Source of the DNA: a bacterium
GTDB lineage: Bacteria; Bacillota; Clostridia; Oscillospirales; Ruminococcaceae
Assembly: GCA_004561545.1 (NCBI GenBank)
Contig: SFVK01000010.1
Location: 19,830 to 83,829 of the forward strand
Length of the DNA: 64,000 bases
Direction: 5' to 3'
The position numbers and the translations under genes were made by a program. Below the pieces are notes generated by a model that was not told the origin of the DNA, ran no database searches, and saw only the letters and a list, made by a program, of their open reading frames with translations. Of the stretch, positions 52,902-62,724 are shown piece after piece (the first letter of the stretch is position 1; every line of letters starts with the position of its first letter).

Positions 52902-53105
52902 AAAGGTTCACCCCTCTATTCAAAAAGAAAAATAAACAACCAATCAGGATCGAAGAACCGGAAACGCGGAAAATTCGGCGCGCAGCGCGGATGGCGCTGT
53001 GCTCTGCGGCAAAACCGCGCGGCTTCCGTGTTCCCTATTTTGTTTATTATCCCCCACCCTGCTCCGGTTTGCAAGATTTTGCAGCGATTGTTCAGACAAA
53101 ATTCA

Positions 53106-53777
53106 TCAGTAACGCACCACAAAGGGGTTGAGCGGCTCCAGCAGGCGGTACAGAGCGCTGCTCTGGAGCACGCCGAAATTGAGAATTTCCAGCTTGCCGC
53201 CGCTGAGGTTGGCCACCAGCCACAGCGCCACCGACAGCACCCAGCAGTTGAGGGTACCCGTGACAAAGCCCAGCGCAAAGCCCAGCACCTTGTTGAGGGT
53301 TCCCACCAGGGGCAGCGCGTTGACGGCCCGCAGCCAGCGGGCCAGCAGGTGGACCAGCGCCCGGACCACCAGCCACACCACAAGAAACAGCACTGCCTGA
53401 ATGAAGGGCAGCAGAACCGGCTCCAGCGCGTTGACAATCTGGGGCACCGCCGTGGCAGTCAGCGTACTGAGGGCCGCAGCCATCTTGTCGCGGGCGGCGG
53501 CGGGCAGAAATTCCATCTGGTTGAGCGCGGCGGTCAGGTCACCGCCGGTCTCGGCCAGGGCTTTGGTGACCGCCTCGCCGATGGTGACGCCCAGGTGGTC
53601 GCGATAGATGCCGCCTGCCCAGGCGCGGGTGGCGTAAACGCCGGCAATGATGCCGGCCACCGAGCCCAGCAGCCCCACCAGGCCGCTGACAAAGCCCCGG
53701 CGTTTGCCAAGGATGGCGCCGCCGATGAGCAGCGCAAGGAAAATCAGGTCATAGACAAGACCGAGGGAAAATTCCAT
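53106..53777 (-). CDS. CvpA-family membrane protein
   Basis: A 223-residue protein with four hydrophobic helices, the last stretches matching the CvpA family, including LALLIGGAILGKRRGFVSGL near the start. Its relatives are needed for colicin V production and envelope stress tolerance. The reaction is unknown. It lies 70 bases after the DUF5711 gene. Confidence 0.87.
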   Translation of the reverse strand: MEFSLGLVYDLIFLALLIGGAILGKRRGFVSGLVGLLGSVAGIIAGVYATRAWAGGIYRDHLGVTIGEAVTKALAETGGDLTAALNQMEFLPAAARDKMAAALSTLTATAVPQIVNALEPVLLPFIQAVLFLVVWLVVRALVHLLARWLRAVNALPLVGTLNKVLGFALGFVTGTLNCWVLSVALWLVANLSGGKLEILNFGVLQSSALYRLLEPLNPFVVRY

Positions 53778-53847
53778 AGTTGAGGGTTCCTCCTGTGTTT
53801 ACATCGCTGCCGTCCCGGGCGCAAACGGGCAGGGACGGGCGCATCGT

Positions 53848-55173
53848 TCAGTCCCCGGTAAGGATTTCCGCCCTGCCGGGGGTAAAGACCAGCGTCCGGG
53901 CGGCGTCCAGCACCGCCTGGGGGCGCATACCAAGATCTTTGGACCAGTTCTGCACGCCGTCAAAGGAATAGCTTTCCACCCCGATGTCGGTGAGCAGATA
54001 GATGGTGGTGGCGGTGCAGGTCACCTTCTCGGCCTGGCCCGCCGGGATCATGGCCATGGGGGTCAGCTTGTCGTCCAGCGTGACCAGCGTGTTGCCGCCG
54101 CGAATGGCCAGCAGCAGCGCCGTGCCCTTGCCCGACGAGGAGACGCTTTGCAGCGTGGAGCCGCCGTAATCGTAGCGGGACACCTCGGCGGCCGTGGTGG
54201 CGTCCAGCACCGTAAGGTAAGTATCAAAGACCGCCAGCACCCGGCTCGAGGAGAGCCACTGCAGCTTGAGCACCATGCTGCCGGTGTCGGCCTGGTAGAC
54301 GCTGCCCGCCGTGTCGGAGCTGAGGTTCATGAACCGCACTGCGGTACAGAGCTGGCCGTCCCGGGCGGCGACGGTGCCCGCCACAAAGCGGCGGTTGTCC
54401 GGCGCGAAGCTGAGCACAATGGGGGTGCCGTCCTCCTGGGTGATCTTCCACACATAGGGGTCGCTGCGGAAGGACGGGTCATAGACGCTGACCTCGGCGG
54501 CATAGCGGTCGGATTCCGTCACCACCGCCAGCGTGCCGTTCTGGGACATGGCGCACAGCATGATGGGATTGGCAAAGGTTTTGGCGTAGAGCTGCCGGGT
54601 GCGGCTGTGGACTGTGAGCTCGCTGCCTGCGCGGTTATAGACCACAAAGCGGGTGTTGCCCACCGCCAGCGTAGGGCGGGCGTAACCGGGCTGGAAGGCC
54701 CGGATTCTGGCGCCGTAGGCGGAATAGACCGCCACATCCCCGGAATCCAGCTCCACAAAGCCGCCGGCCAGCTCCTCCACCTGCAGGGGGGTGCGGATGC
54801 CGGTGCTGGCCGGGTACCCGCCGCCTGCGCGGTTGAAAGACAGAACGATGGAATCCGTCAAATCCCCCAGCATGGCGATGGAGGTGCTGAACAGCCCGCT
54901 GGCCACCGCCAGAACCGCCGCAATGACCAGCACGGCGGCGATCATCAGGGTGGTGCGGCGGCGCTGGCGGCGCTGGAGCTGAACCGAGATACTTTTGATT
55001 TTTGGGTTTTCCGGCGGCGGATTCTGTTTGGCGGAGCGGGGCGGCGTTTGCTCCGCCCGGGGCCTGCGCCGCTGCGGCTCCGGCGGTGGGGGGGCGGCGG
55101 CGGGGGCACTGCCCTGTTCCCGCGCCAGCATTCTCTGACGGCGTTCCAGCCGTTCCCGGTCCTCCCGGTTCAT
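53848..55173 (-). CDS. DUF5711-type membrane-anchored beta-propeller protein
   Basis: A 441-residue protein with a basic, proline-rich cytoplasmic N-terminus (residues 1-65), one transmembrane helix near 68-90, and an extracytoplasmic region of beta-rich repeats like a propeller. It resembles the DUF5711 family of Clostridia. The start at 55173 has GGGGG upstream. It follows truA by 55 bases. No function is known. Confidence 0.75.
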   Translation of the reverse strand: MNREDRERLERRQRMLAREQGSAPAAAPPPPEPQRRRPRAEQTPPRSAKQNPPPENPKIKSISVQLQRRQRRRTTLMIAAVLVIAAVLAVASGLFSTSIAMLGDLTDSIVLSFNRAGGGYPASTGIRTPLQVEELAGGFVELDSGDVAVYSAYGARIRAFQPGYARPTLAVGNTRFVVYNRAGSELTVHSRTRQLYAKTFANPIMLCAMSQNGTLAVVTESDRYAAEVSVYDPSFRSDPYVWKITQEDGTPIVLSFAPDNRRFVAGTVAARDGQLCTAVRFMNLSSDTAGSVYQADTGSMVLKLQWLSSSRVLAVFDTYLTVLDATTAAEVSRYDYGGSTLQSVSSSGKGTALLLAIRGGNTLVTLDDKLTPMAMIPAGQAEKVTCTATTIYLLTDIGVESYSFDGVQNWSKDLGMRPQAVLDAARTLVFTPGRAEILTGD

Positions 55174-55228
55174 GGGCAATGCCCCCTTTCCTTCCAACAT
55201 ACAAAATCAGCAGCGTCTTTGCCCCCGG

Positions 55229-55993
55229 TCAGGGAACGGGATTCTCCAGCCCGGGATAGCACACCTCCCACAAAAACAGCCCCCTGGCGGGCATGGTCGG
55301 CCCGGCGCGGCGGCGGTCACGGGAGGCAAGGATGGCGGGCACCTGCGCGGGGTCCAGTTTTCCCTGCCCCGCCTGCAGCACAGTGCCCGCCAGAATGCGA
55401 ACCATATGGTAGAGATAGCCGTCCGCCGTGACCGAGAGGGTCAGCACCTCGCCGTCCCGGGCGACGGTGCAGCCGGTGACGGTGCGCACCGTATCGCCGT
55501 GGGCGGCAGCGGAGGAGCCGGCGGCGCACAGCGCCGTGAAATCGTGCCGGCCCACAAAGCCCGCTGCGGCCGCCTGCATGGCGGCCAGGTCCAGCGGACC
55601 GGGCACCCGGACACAGGTATCCAAATCAAAGGGATCGTCCACCCGGGCGCAGCGCATCCGGTAATGGTAGGTCTTGGCGTGGGCGGCGTAGCGGGCATGA
55701 AAATCCTCCGGCACCCGCTGTGCCGCCACAACCCGGATATCCATGGGGAGCCGGGCGTTGAGGGCGGCGGGGAGCTTTTCGCAGGGGATGCGCGTTTCCC
55801 AGTGGAAATTGAGCGCAAAGCGCCGGGCGTGAACCCCCGCGTCGGTGCGGGAACAGCCCTTGACGTCGGGCCGGGCGCCAAACAGATCCTGCATGGCATC
55901 CTGCACCACGGCACAGACCGTCACCCCGTTGGGCTGAACCTGAAAGCCCGCATAGCGGGTGCCCTTATAGCTGAGCCAGAGCAGGATGTTCAT
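55229..55993 (-). CDS. truA: tRNA pseudouridine synthase A
   Basis: A 254-residue enzyme that makes pseudouridine at positions 38-40 of tRNA. The catalytic Asp lies in GCSRTDAGVHA, and YKGTRYAGFQVQPN is the family start. GGAGG lies 7 bases upstream of the ATG at 55993, with no better start downstream. It closes the ecfA1-ecfA2-ecfT-truA group typical of Firmicutes. Confidence 0.96.
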   Translation of the reverse strand: MNILLWLSYKGTRYAGFQVQPNGVTVCAVVQDAMQDLFGARPDVKGCSRTDAGVHARRFALNFHWETRIPCEKLPAALNARLPMDIRVVAAQRVPEDFHARYAAHAKTYHYRMRCARVDDPFDLDTCVRVPGPLDLAAMQAAAAGFVGRHDFTALCAAGSSAAAHGDTVRTVTGCTVARDGEVLTLSVTADGYLYHMVRILAGTVLQAGQGKLDPAQVPAILASRDRRRAGPTMPARGLFLWEVCYPGLENPVP

Positions 55994-56012
55994 GGCGTTG
56001 CCTCCCCCGGGG

Positions 56013-56828
56013 TTACAGCCCCGGCATGATCCAGCGGGTGGAAAGAATGACGGCCAGACCGGCCGCAAGGACCACGGCACACTTGACATCGTCCCTGCCG
56101 AAGCGCAGCACCTTGAGCCGGGTACGGCCCTCGCCGCCGTGGTAGCAGCGGCACTCCATGGCCATGGCCAGCTCGTCGGCGCGGCGGAACGCGCTGATGA
56201 ACAGCGGGATCAGCACCGGAACCAGCGCCTTGATGCGCTCCATGAACTTGCCGTTGTCCAGCATGGCGCCGCGGGCCTTCTGGGCGTTCATGATCTTTTC
56301 GGTCTCCTCAATGAGCAGCGGGATGAACCGCAGCGCGATGGTCATCATCATGGCCAGCTCATGCACCGGCAGGTGCAGCCTGGCAAAGGGCTTGAGCAGC
56401 GCCTCGATGGCATCGGTGAGCACGATGGGGCTGGTGGTGTAGGTCAGCAGGCTGGTGCCCGCAATGAGGGCCACAATGCGCACCGCCATAAGCACAGCGT
56501 AGCGCACGCCCTCGGCATAAATGCGCACAAAACCGAGATGAACCAGCGGATCGCCCTCCCCCGTGATAAAAAACAGGTTGAGCACCGCCGTGAAAATCAC
56601 AATGGGGAAAATGGGCTTGAGGCTCTTGAGAATGAGTTTGAGGGGGATTTTGGCCGCGCGGTAGAGCAGGCCCAGCAAAACCAGCGACAGCACCATGCCC
56701 AGCGGGTTGGAGGCCAGGAACAGCACCACAATATAGGCGATGGTGGCCACAATCTTGAGCCGGGGATCACACCGGTGGATGATGGAGTTGCCGGGGAAAT
56801 GCTGGCCGATGGTGATATCACGAAGCAT
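56013..56828 (-). CDS. ecfT: ECF transporter transmembrane subunit EcfT
   Basis: A 271-residue membrane protein with five or six helices and the two coupling motifs ARG in QKARGAM and ARR-like FRRADELAMAMECR. It forms the shared module with EcfA1 and EcfA2 that powers vitamin-specific S components. The start at 56828 overlaps ecfA2 by 11 bases. No S component is in the window, as expected for a group II module. Confidence 0.94.
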   Translation of the reverse strand: MLRDITIGQHFPGNSIIHRCDPRLKIVATIAYIVVLFLASNPLGMVLSLVLLGLLYRAAKIPLKLILKSLKPIFPIVIFTAVLNLFFITGEGDPLVHLGFVRIYAEGVRYAVLMAVRIVALIAGTSLLTYTTSPIVLTDAIEALLKPFARLHLPVHELAMMMTIALRFIPLLIEETEKIMNAQKARGAMLDNGKFMERIKALVPVLIPLFISAFRRADELAMAMECRCYHGGEGRTRLKVLRFGRDDVKCAVVLAAGLAVILSTRWIMPGL

Positions 56829-57729
56829 CTGCGCCGCCCCCTTTCTTGCCCTCCGGCACCGCCTTGTCGGGGTGCTTTGCATTCCATGCCCTGAGCACCG
56901 TCTTGACGGCGTAGGGCATGGTGTAGACGTCGGTATCGATGTCCAGACCCATGCCCTTGAGCATGAGGAACACCTGGGTCACCTGGGGCACCGAGAGGCC
57001 CAGCTGGAGCAGCTCGGGCGCCCGGGCAAAGACCGCCTCCACGGTGTCGTACATAGCAACCTTGCCGTGGTCCATGACCAGCACGCGGTTGGCGTAGCGG
57101 GCAATGTCCTCCATGGAATGGCTGACCAGAATGACCGTGATGCCGGTGGCCTGATGGTAGTTTTTGATCTGGGTCAGGATGGTGTCCCGCCCTTCGGGGT
57201 CAAGGCCGGCGGCGGGCTCGTCCAGGACCAGGATCTTGGGTTCCATGGCCAACACGCCCGCAATGGCCACACGGCGCTTCTGGCCGCCCGAAAGCTCAAA
57301 GGGGCTCTTTTGGAGCAGTTCGTCGCTCAGGCCCACAAAGTCGGCGGCCTCCCGGACGCGGCGGGTGATTTCCGCCTCGTCCAGGCCCATGTTGCGGGGG
57401 CCGTAGGCGATATCCTTCCAGCAGGTCTCCTCAAAGAGCTGGTATTCGGGGTACTGCATGACCAGGCCCACCAGGAAACGGAAATCCCGCAGATTCTGCC
57501 CTTCCGCCCACATATCCCGGCCATCCACATAGAGCTTGCCGGAAGTGGGGCGGTTGAGGCCGTTGAAATGGGCGATGAGGGTGGATTTGCCCGAGCCGGT
57601 GGACCCCATCACGCCCACAAAGTCCCCCTGCTCGATGGAAAAACTGACGTCATCCAGCGCGGCGGTCTCATCCGGCATGCCCGGATTGTAGACATAGCGC
57701 AGATGCTCTGCCTTGATGATCTCTGACAC
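56818..57729 (-). CDS. ecfA2: ECF transporter ATPase EcfA2
   Basis: A 303-residue ABC ATPase with GSTGSGKST, Q-loop VMQYPEYQLF, signature LSGGQKRRVAIAG and LDEPAAGLDPEGR. The start is GTG at 57729 with AAGGA 7 bases upstream. It overlaps ecfT by 11 bases. The C-terminal extension is typical for EcfA2-type subunits. Confidence 0.94.
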   Translation of the reverse strand: MSEIIKAEHLRYVYNPGMPDETAALDDVSFSIEQGDFVGVMGSTGSGKSTLIAHFNGLNRPTSGKLYVDGRDMWAEGQNLRDFRFLVGLVMQYPEYQLFEETCWKDIAYGPRNMGLDEAEITRRVREAADFVGLSDELLQKSPFELSGGQKRRVAIAGVLAMEPKILVLDEPAAGLDPEGRDTILTQIKNYHQATGITVILVSHSMEDIARYANRVLVMDHGKVAMYDTVEAVFARAPELLQLGLSVPQVTQVFLMLKGMGLDIDTDVYTMPYAVKTVLRAWNAKHPDKAVPEGKKGGGADAS

Positions 57730-57799
57730 TGTACTTTCCTTCCCGCAGGGTACCGCCCCGGCGCGCCGGGTGCCGTCCCCGCCTTTCTTTTGGGGATTG

Positions 57800-58651
57800 T
57801 TACGCCAGCAGGTCGTAAATGGCCCTGGCACATTCTTCGGGGGTGATGACGCCCTCCGGCATGGGAAGCCCGGCGGCGCACAGCTCGTCCCGCAGCTCGG
57901 CGGCCTGGGGCACATCCAGATGGTAGGAGCGCACCCGGCGGGTCTGGCTGAAGACCTGGGTAGGGGCGCCCTCCATGACAATGCGGCCCCGGCTCATGAC
58001 CAGCACCCGGTCGGCCTGGGCGGCCTCCTCCATATAATGGGTGATGGACACAATGGAGATGCCGGCATCCCGCAGGCTGCGGATGGTCTTCATGACCTGG
58101 GCGCGGCCCCGGGGGTCCAGCATGGCGGTGGCCTCATCCAGAATCAGGCAGTCCGGCCGCATGGCGATGACGCCCGCGATGGCGACCCGCTGTTTCTGGC
58201 CGCCGGACAGCTTGTGGGGGGCCTTGGTGCGCTGGTCATAGATGCCGGCCAGCTTCATGGCCTCATCCACCCGGGTGCGCATCTCATCGGTGGGAACGCC
58301 CAGATTTTCCAGCGCGAAAGCCACATCCTCCTCCACCACGGTGGCGACGATCTGGTTGTCGGGGTTCTGGAACACCATGCCCACCTTCTGGCGGATGTCA
58401 TAGAGCTTTTCGTCGGTGCGGGTGTCCATGCCCTCCACCAGCACGGTGCCGGTCTCGGGCAGCAGGATGGCGTTAAAATGCTTGGCCAGGGTGGATTTTC
58501 CGCAGCCGTTGGCCCCCAGAACCGCCACAAACTCGCCGCGGCGGACCTTCATGCTCACGCCGTCCACCGCATAGGCGGCCGTTTCGGCGGGCTGGTCCCC
58601 GTCATAGCGGAAGCGCACCTCCTGCGCTTCCAGAATGGTATTGTTTTCCAT
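57800..58651 (-). CDS. ecfA1: ECF transporter ATPase EcfA1
   Basis: A 283-residue ABC ATPase with GANGCGKST, VFQNPDNQIVATVVEEDVA, SGGQKQRVAIAG and ILDEATAMLDPRGR. The Q-loop QNPDNQ is the EcfA1 pattern. AAGGA lies 7 bases upstream of the ATG. It starts in the methyltransferase/ECF operon. Confidence 0.94.
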   Translation of the reverse strand: MENNTILEAQEVRFRYDGDQPAETAAYAVDGVSMKVRRGEFVAVLGANGCGKSTLAKHFNAILLPETGTVLVEGMDTRTDEKLYDIRQKVGMVFQNPDNQIVATVVEEDVAFALENLGVPTDEMRTRVDEAMKLAGIYDQRTKAPHKLSGGQKQRVAIAGVIAMRPDCLILDEATAMLDPRGRAQVMKTIRSLRDAGISIVSITHYMEEAAQADRVLVMSRGRIVMEGAPTQVFSQTRRVRSYHLDVPQAAELRDELCAAGLPMPEGVITPEECARAIYDLLA

Positions 58652-58677
58652 ATCAGGTTCCTTCTTCCTCCGGTTGC

Positions 58678-59544
58678 TCACTCCTGCCACACCGCCGTGG
58701 CACCGCAGGGAACCACACCGCCGGTGGCGGTCACCGGCAGGCCGATCTCATCGCACCCGGTGCGGCCGCCCCACGCGGGGCAGAGCGTAGTTTTGAGGAT
58801 ATATTCCATCACCGCCGGGCTCAGGCCCTCGGTGTAGGAGTTGATGGCAAAAAAGAGCGGTGTATCGCTGAGCACCTGGGCGGTGAGGGCAATCAGGTCA
58901 TAGACGTTGTCCTCCAGCTTCCACACCTCGCCCCCCGGGCCGCGGCCATAGCTGGGCGGGTCCATGATGACGGCGTCATACCGGCTGCCGCGGCGGATTT
59001 CCCGCTGCACAAACTTGGCGCAGTCATCCACAATCCAGCGGCAGGGCCGGTCGGCCAGATTGCTGGCGGCGGCGTTCTCCCGCGCCCAGGCCACCATGCC
59101 TTTGCTGGCGTCCACATGGGTCACACCGGCCCCGGCCGCCAGGCAGGCAAGGGTTGCGCCGCCGGTGTAGCCAAAGAGGTTGAGCACCCGGACCGGGCGG
59201 CCCGCTGCGCCAATTTTTTCGCGGTACCACGCCCAGTTCACGGCCTGCTCGGGGAAAACGCCGGTGTGCTTGAAGCCGGTGGGGCTGACAATCAGCGTCA
59301 GGTCCTGCCAGCCGATGTTCCAACGCTGGGGCAGGCGGCGGTGATACTCCCACTGACCGCCGCCTTTGGCGGAGCGGTGGTAGACGGCGTCCGCCCGGCT
59401 CCACAGAGGGCTGGCCTGGGGGGATTTCCAGATCACCTGGGGGTCGGGGCGGATGAGCACCGCTTTGCCCCAGCGCTCCAGACGGTTGTGGTTGGTGGCG
59501 TCCAGCAGTTCGTAATCCGTCCAGGAATCTGCGGGGCGCATCAC
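58678..59544 (-). CDS. Class I SAM-dependent methyltransferase (RlmI-like)
   Basis: A 288-residue methyltransferase. LNLFGYTGGATLACLAAGA is the SAM-binding loop, DASKGMVAWARENA the next acidic motif, and MDPPSYGRGP the catalytic DPP(S)Y motif of nucleic acid methyltransferases. It lacks the PUA domain of full RlmI proteins. The start overlaps the glmM stop by 4 bases. The likely substrate is 23S rRNA, but the position is unknown. Confidence 0.85.
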   Translation of the reverse strand: MMRPADSWTDYELLDATNHNRLERWGKAVLIRPDPQVIWKSPQASPLWSRADAVYHRSAKGGGQWEYHRRLPQRWNIGWQDLTLIVSPTGFKHTGVFPEQAVNWAWYREKIGAAGRPVRVLNLFGYTGGATLACLAAGAGVTHVDASKGMVAWARENAAASNLADRPCRWIVDDCAKFVQREIRRGSRYDAVIMDPPSYGRGPGGEVWKLEDNVYDLIALTAQVLSDTPLFFAINSYTEGLSPAVMEYILKTTLCPAWGGRTGCDEIGLPVTATGGVVPCGATAVWQE

Positions 59545-60911
59545 TGCACCCCCGGAATGCGCTGGCGGATCATATCGGCGATGCGGGCGGCGCTCTGGTT
59601 GATGGCGTCCATATCCTGGCCTTCCACCATGACGCGGATCTTGGGCTCGGTGCCAGAGACGCGCACCAGCACGCGGCCCATGCCCATCAGGTTCTGCTGC
59701 TGGCTCTCGATAAAGCCGGCGATGTATTCATCCTCTTTATATGCCTGCTTTTGCTCCTTGTTGGCCGCCAGATTGATGAGCACCTGGGGATACTTGGTAA
59801 AGACGGCGTTGAGCTCGCTCATTTTGGTGCCTTCCTCGCGGTGCTTGCGGGCCAGCAGCTTGAGCAGCTTGCCGGCGGTGAGCTCGCCGTCGCCGGTGGT
59901 GGAATGGTGCAGGAAAATCACATGGCCGCTCTGCTCGCCGCCGATGGCATAGCCGCGGTTGCGCATTTCCTCCAGCACATAGCGGTCGCCCACGGCGGTG
60001 CGGGCGGTCTCGATGCCGATGGACTGCATATACTTCATGAAGCCCAGGTTGGACATGACGGTGACCACGGCGGTGTTGCCGTCCAGGCGGCCGCGGTCCT
60101 TCATATCCTTGGCCACCAGGGCGATGATCTTGTCGCCGTCCATCTCGGCGCCCTTCTCGTCACAGGCCAGGCAGCGGTCGGCGTCGCCGTCAAAGGCGAT
60201 GCCGCAGTCATAACCGCCCGCCACCACAGCCTTTTCCAGCGTTTCCAGATGGGTGGAGCCGCAGCCGTCGTTCACCGAAACGCCGTCATCCCTGGTGCCG
60301 ATGAAGCCGCACTGGCAGCCCAGGCGGGGGAACAGCTTCTGAGCCACTTTGGCGGAAGCGCCGTTGGCACAGTCAAACAGCACGTTGAGGCCCGACAGGT
60401 CGGCGTCGATGTGGGCCTGGAGGGCGTCCACATAGTCGTCCACAGCGCAGTCCAGACGGCGGACCCGGCCGATGCCGGCGCCCTCGCAGAGCTTGATGTC
60501 CTTGCAGCCGTTGAAAATATGGCGCTCAATCTCGTTTTCCACCTCGTCGGGCAGCTTGTAGCCGTCTCCCTTGAAGATCTTGATGCCGTTGAACTCCATG
60601 GGGTTGTGGGAGGCAGAGATCACGATGCCGGCGTCGGCCCCGTACTGCCGCACCAGGTAGGCCACGCCGGGGGTGGGAATGACGCCCAGCAGGTCCACGT
60701 CGGCGCCCACGCTGCACAGGCCGGCGGCCAGCGTACACTCCAGCATATCGCCGGAAACGCGGGTGTCTTTGCCGATGAGGATGCGGGGACGGTGGCCGTC
60801 CAGCCCGGTGAGCACCGCAGCGGTGGCGCGGCCGATCTGCATGGCCAGTTCACAGGTCAGGTCGCGCCCGGCCACGCCGCGCACGCCATCGGTTCCAAAC
60901 AGTTTACCCAT
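59541..60911 (-). CDS. glmM: Phosphoglucosamine mutase
   Basis: A 456-residue mutase that converts glucosamine 6-phosphate to glucosamine 1-phosphate for UDP-GlcNAc and peptidoglycan. The phospho-Ser lies in VISASHNPMEFNGIKIF, magnesium ligands in DGDADR, and RVSGTEPKIRV ends the protein. It is coupled to the methyltransferase gene by a 4-base overlap. The 98 bases upstream to ruvB contain small hairpins and no clear promoter. Confidence 0.96.
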   Translation of the reverse strand: MGKLFGTDGVRGVAGRDLTCELAMQIGRATAAVLTGLDGHRPRILIGKDTRVSGDMLECTLAAGLCSVGADVDLLGVIPTPGVAYLVRQYGADAGIVISASHNPMEFNGIKIFKGDGYKLPDEVENEIERHIFNGCKDIKLCEGAGIGRVRRLDCAVDDYVDALQAHIDADLSGLNVLFDCANGASAKVAQKLFPRLGCQCGFIGTRDDGVSVNDGCGSTHLETLEKAVVAGGYDCGIAFDGDADRCLACDEKGAEMDGDKIIALVAKDMKDRGRLDGNTAVVTVMSNLGFMKYMQSIGIETARTAVGDRYVLEEMRNRGYAIGGEQSGHVIFLHHSTTGDGELTAGKLLKLLARKHREEGTKMSELNAVFTKYPQVLINLAANKEQKQAYKEDEYIAGFIESQQQNLMGMGRVLVRVSGTEPKIRVMVEGQDMDAINQSAARIADMIRQRIPGVQ

Positions 60912-61009
60912 TAAAAATCAAGTCCTTTCTTTCGCGGGCCGCCCTGCGGGCGGACCATCGCCCCCTCCGGGGGATCTCTTCAACTCAGCATACGAATGCT
61001 GCGGAAAAA

Positions 61010-62077
61010 TCAGTACATAGATTGCTGGCCGCTGTCTTCGGGGTCCTCCTCGGCCCGCAGGTGGCGGGGCACCGGCAGGTGCAGATGCTCATAGGCCAGG
61101 CGGGTCACGCAGCGGCCCCGGGGGGTGCGGGTGAGCAGGCCAAGCTGCATCAGATAGGGTTCACAGACGTCCTCCAGCGTGACGGCCTCCTCCCCCAGAT
61201 TGGCGGCCAGCGTTTCCAGACCCACCGGGCCGCCGCCGTACAGCTCAATGATGGCGCGCAGCACACTGCGGTCCAGCTCATCCAGGCCGGCCTCGTCAAT
61301 GTCCATCTGTCTGCGGGCGGCGATGGCGGTGGGGCCGTCGATGGAGCCGTCCCCCTGCACCGTGGCAAAATCCCGCACCCGCTTGAGCAGCCGGTTGGCC
61401 ACGCGGGGGGTGCCGCGGGCACACTTGGCCAGCTCCAGAGCGCCCGCATGGTCGATGGGCACCCCCAGAATGCCGGCGCTGCGCAGGATGATGCGGGCCA
61501 GCTCGTCAGGGCTGTAAGGTTCCAGCTTGAGCAGAATGCCAAAGCGGTCCCGCAGCGGTCCGGTGAGCTGCCCGGCCCGGGTGGTGGCGCCCACCAGTGT
61601 GAAGTGGGGCAGATTGATGCGGATGCTCTGGGCGGACGGTCCCTTGCCGATCATGATATCCAGCGCGTAGTCCTCCAGCGCGGGATAGAGCACCTCCTCC
61701 ACCTGGCGGGAGAGGCGGTGGATCTCGTCAATAAAAAGGATGTCCCCCTCCTGCAGGTTGGTGAGCAGCGCGGCCAGGTCGCCGGGCTTCTCGATGGCGG
61801 GGCCGGAGGTGATGCGGATCTGCACCCCCATCTCCTGGGCCACAATGCCGGCCAGCGTGGTTTTGCCCAGGCCCGGGGGGCCGTAGAGCAGAATATGATC
61901 CATGGGTTCGCCCCGCTGCTGGGCGGCGCGCAGATAGATGCGCAGATTGGCTTTGGCCTTCTCCTGCCCCACATAGTCATCCAGCGTTTTGGGGCGCAGG
62001 GAAACTTCCTCGGCGTCCTGGGGCGCCGCGTCGGGGCTGACCAGACGCCCCGGGTCCACGGTATATTCGGTGTTCAT
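61010..62077 (-). CDS. ruvB: Holliday junction branch migration helicase RuvB
   Basis: A 355-residue AAA+ motor with the N-terminal SLRPKTLDDYVGQ, Walker A GPPGLGKTT, Walker B LFIDEIH and the winged helix with RTPRGR near the C-terminus. It drives branch migration with RuvA. It begins 33 bases after ruvA. Transcription reads ruvC-ruvA-ruvB from one promoter. Confidence 0.97.
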   Translation of the reverse strand: MNTEYTVDPGRLVSPDAAPQDAEEVSLRPKTLDDYVGQEKAKANLRIYLRAAQQRGEPMDHILLYGPPGLGKTTLAGIVAQEMGVQIRITSGPAIEKPGDLAALLTNLQEGDILFIDEIHRLSRQVEEVLYPALEDYALDIMIGKGPSAQSIRINLPHFTLVGATTRAGQLTGPLRDRFGILLKLEPYSPDELARIILRSAGILGVPIDHAGALELAKCARGTPRVANRLLKRVRDFATVQGDGSIDGPTAIAARRQMDIDEAGLDELDRSVLRAIIELYGGGPVGLETLAANLGEEAVTLEDVCEPYLMQLGLLTRTPRGRCVTRLAYEHLHLPVPRHLRAEEDPEDSGQQSMY

Positions 62078-62109
62078 GTTGATCCTTCCTGTCGTATCAT
62101 CTCAGGGCG

Positions 62110-62709
62110 TCAGGTGCGGGAGAGGCTGCGCAGCGCAATTTTGATGATTTCCTGCACCGGCAGGTCCTCGTCAATGCGGGCCACCGCCTGGGCGGCGTCG
62201 GAGGTATTGTAGCCCAGCGAGACCAGCGCCGCCACCGCCTGGGCGGGCGCGCCGGCAGGGGCCGGGACGTCTGCGCCGGAGGCAAAGCCGGTTCCGGCCC
62301 CCAGGCCCTTGCCCACCTTGTCCTTCAGCTCCAGCGTGATGCGCTGGGCCAGCTTGGGGCCGACGCCGCTGGCCTTGGTAAAGGCTTTATGGTCGCCGGA
62401 GGACGCCGCCAGCGCGACCTTTTCCGGCGTCATAACCGAGAGGATGGCCAGCCCCGCCTTGGGGCCCACACCGGTGACGGCGGTGAGCATTTTGAAGCAG
62501 GCGCGCTGGTCCTCGGTGGCAAAGCCGTAGAGGGAAACATCGTTCTCGGTGACGTTCATGACGGTATAGAGGGTGGCTTCCCTGCCGGGGGCGGGCAGCG
62601 AACCGCCGGTTGCGGCGGGCACCTGCACGGCAAAGCCGATGCCGCCGCAGCTGATGACGACGGTATCGGGGGTCTTTTTGAGGATTTTTCCGGTCAGACA
62701 ATCAATCAT
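62110..62709 (-). CDS. ruvA: Holliday junction DNA helicase RuvA
   Basis: A 199-residue protein with an N-terminal OB fold, two HhH motifs (VTGVGPKAGLAIL and ASGVGPKLAQRIT) and a C-terminal helical domain that binds RuvB. A long Ala/Pro/Gly-rich linker separates the last two. Length is normal. It lies 15 bases after ruvC. Confidence 0.96.
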   Translation of the reverse strand: MIDCLTGKILKKTPDTVVISCGGIGFAVQVPAATGGSLPAPGREATLYTVMNVTENDVSLYGFATEDQRACFKMLTAVTGVGPKAGLAILSVMTPEKVALAASSGDHKAFTKASGVGPKLAQRITLELKDKVGKGLGAGTGFASGADVPAPAGAPAQAVAALVSLGYNTSDAAQAVARIDEDLPVQEIIKIALRSLSRT

Positions 62710-62724
62710 GGCAGGGTACCTTCT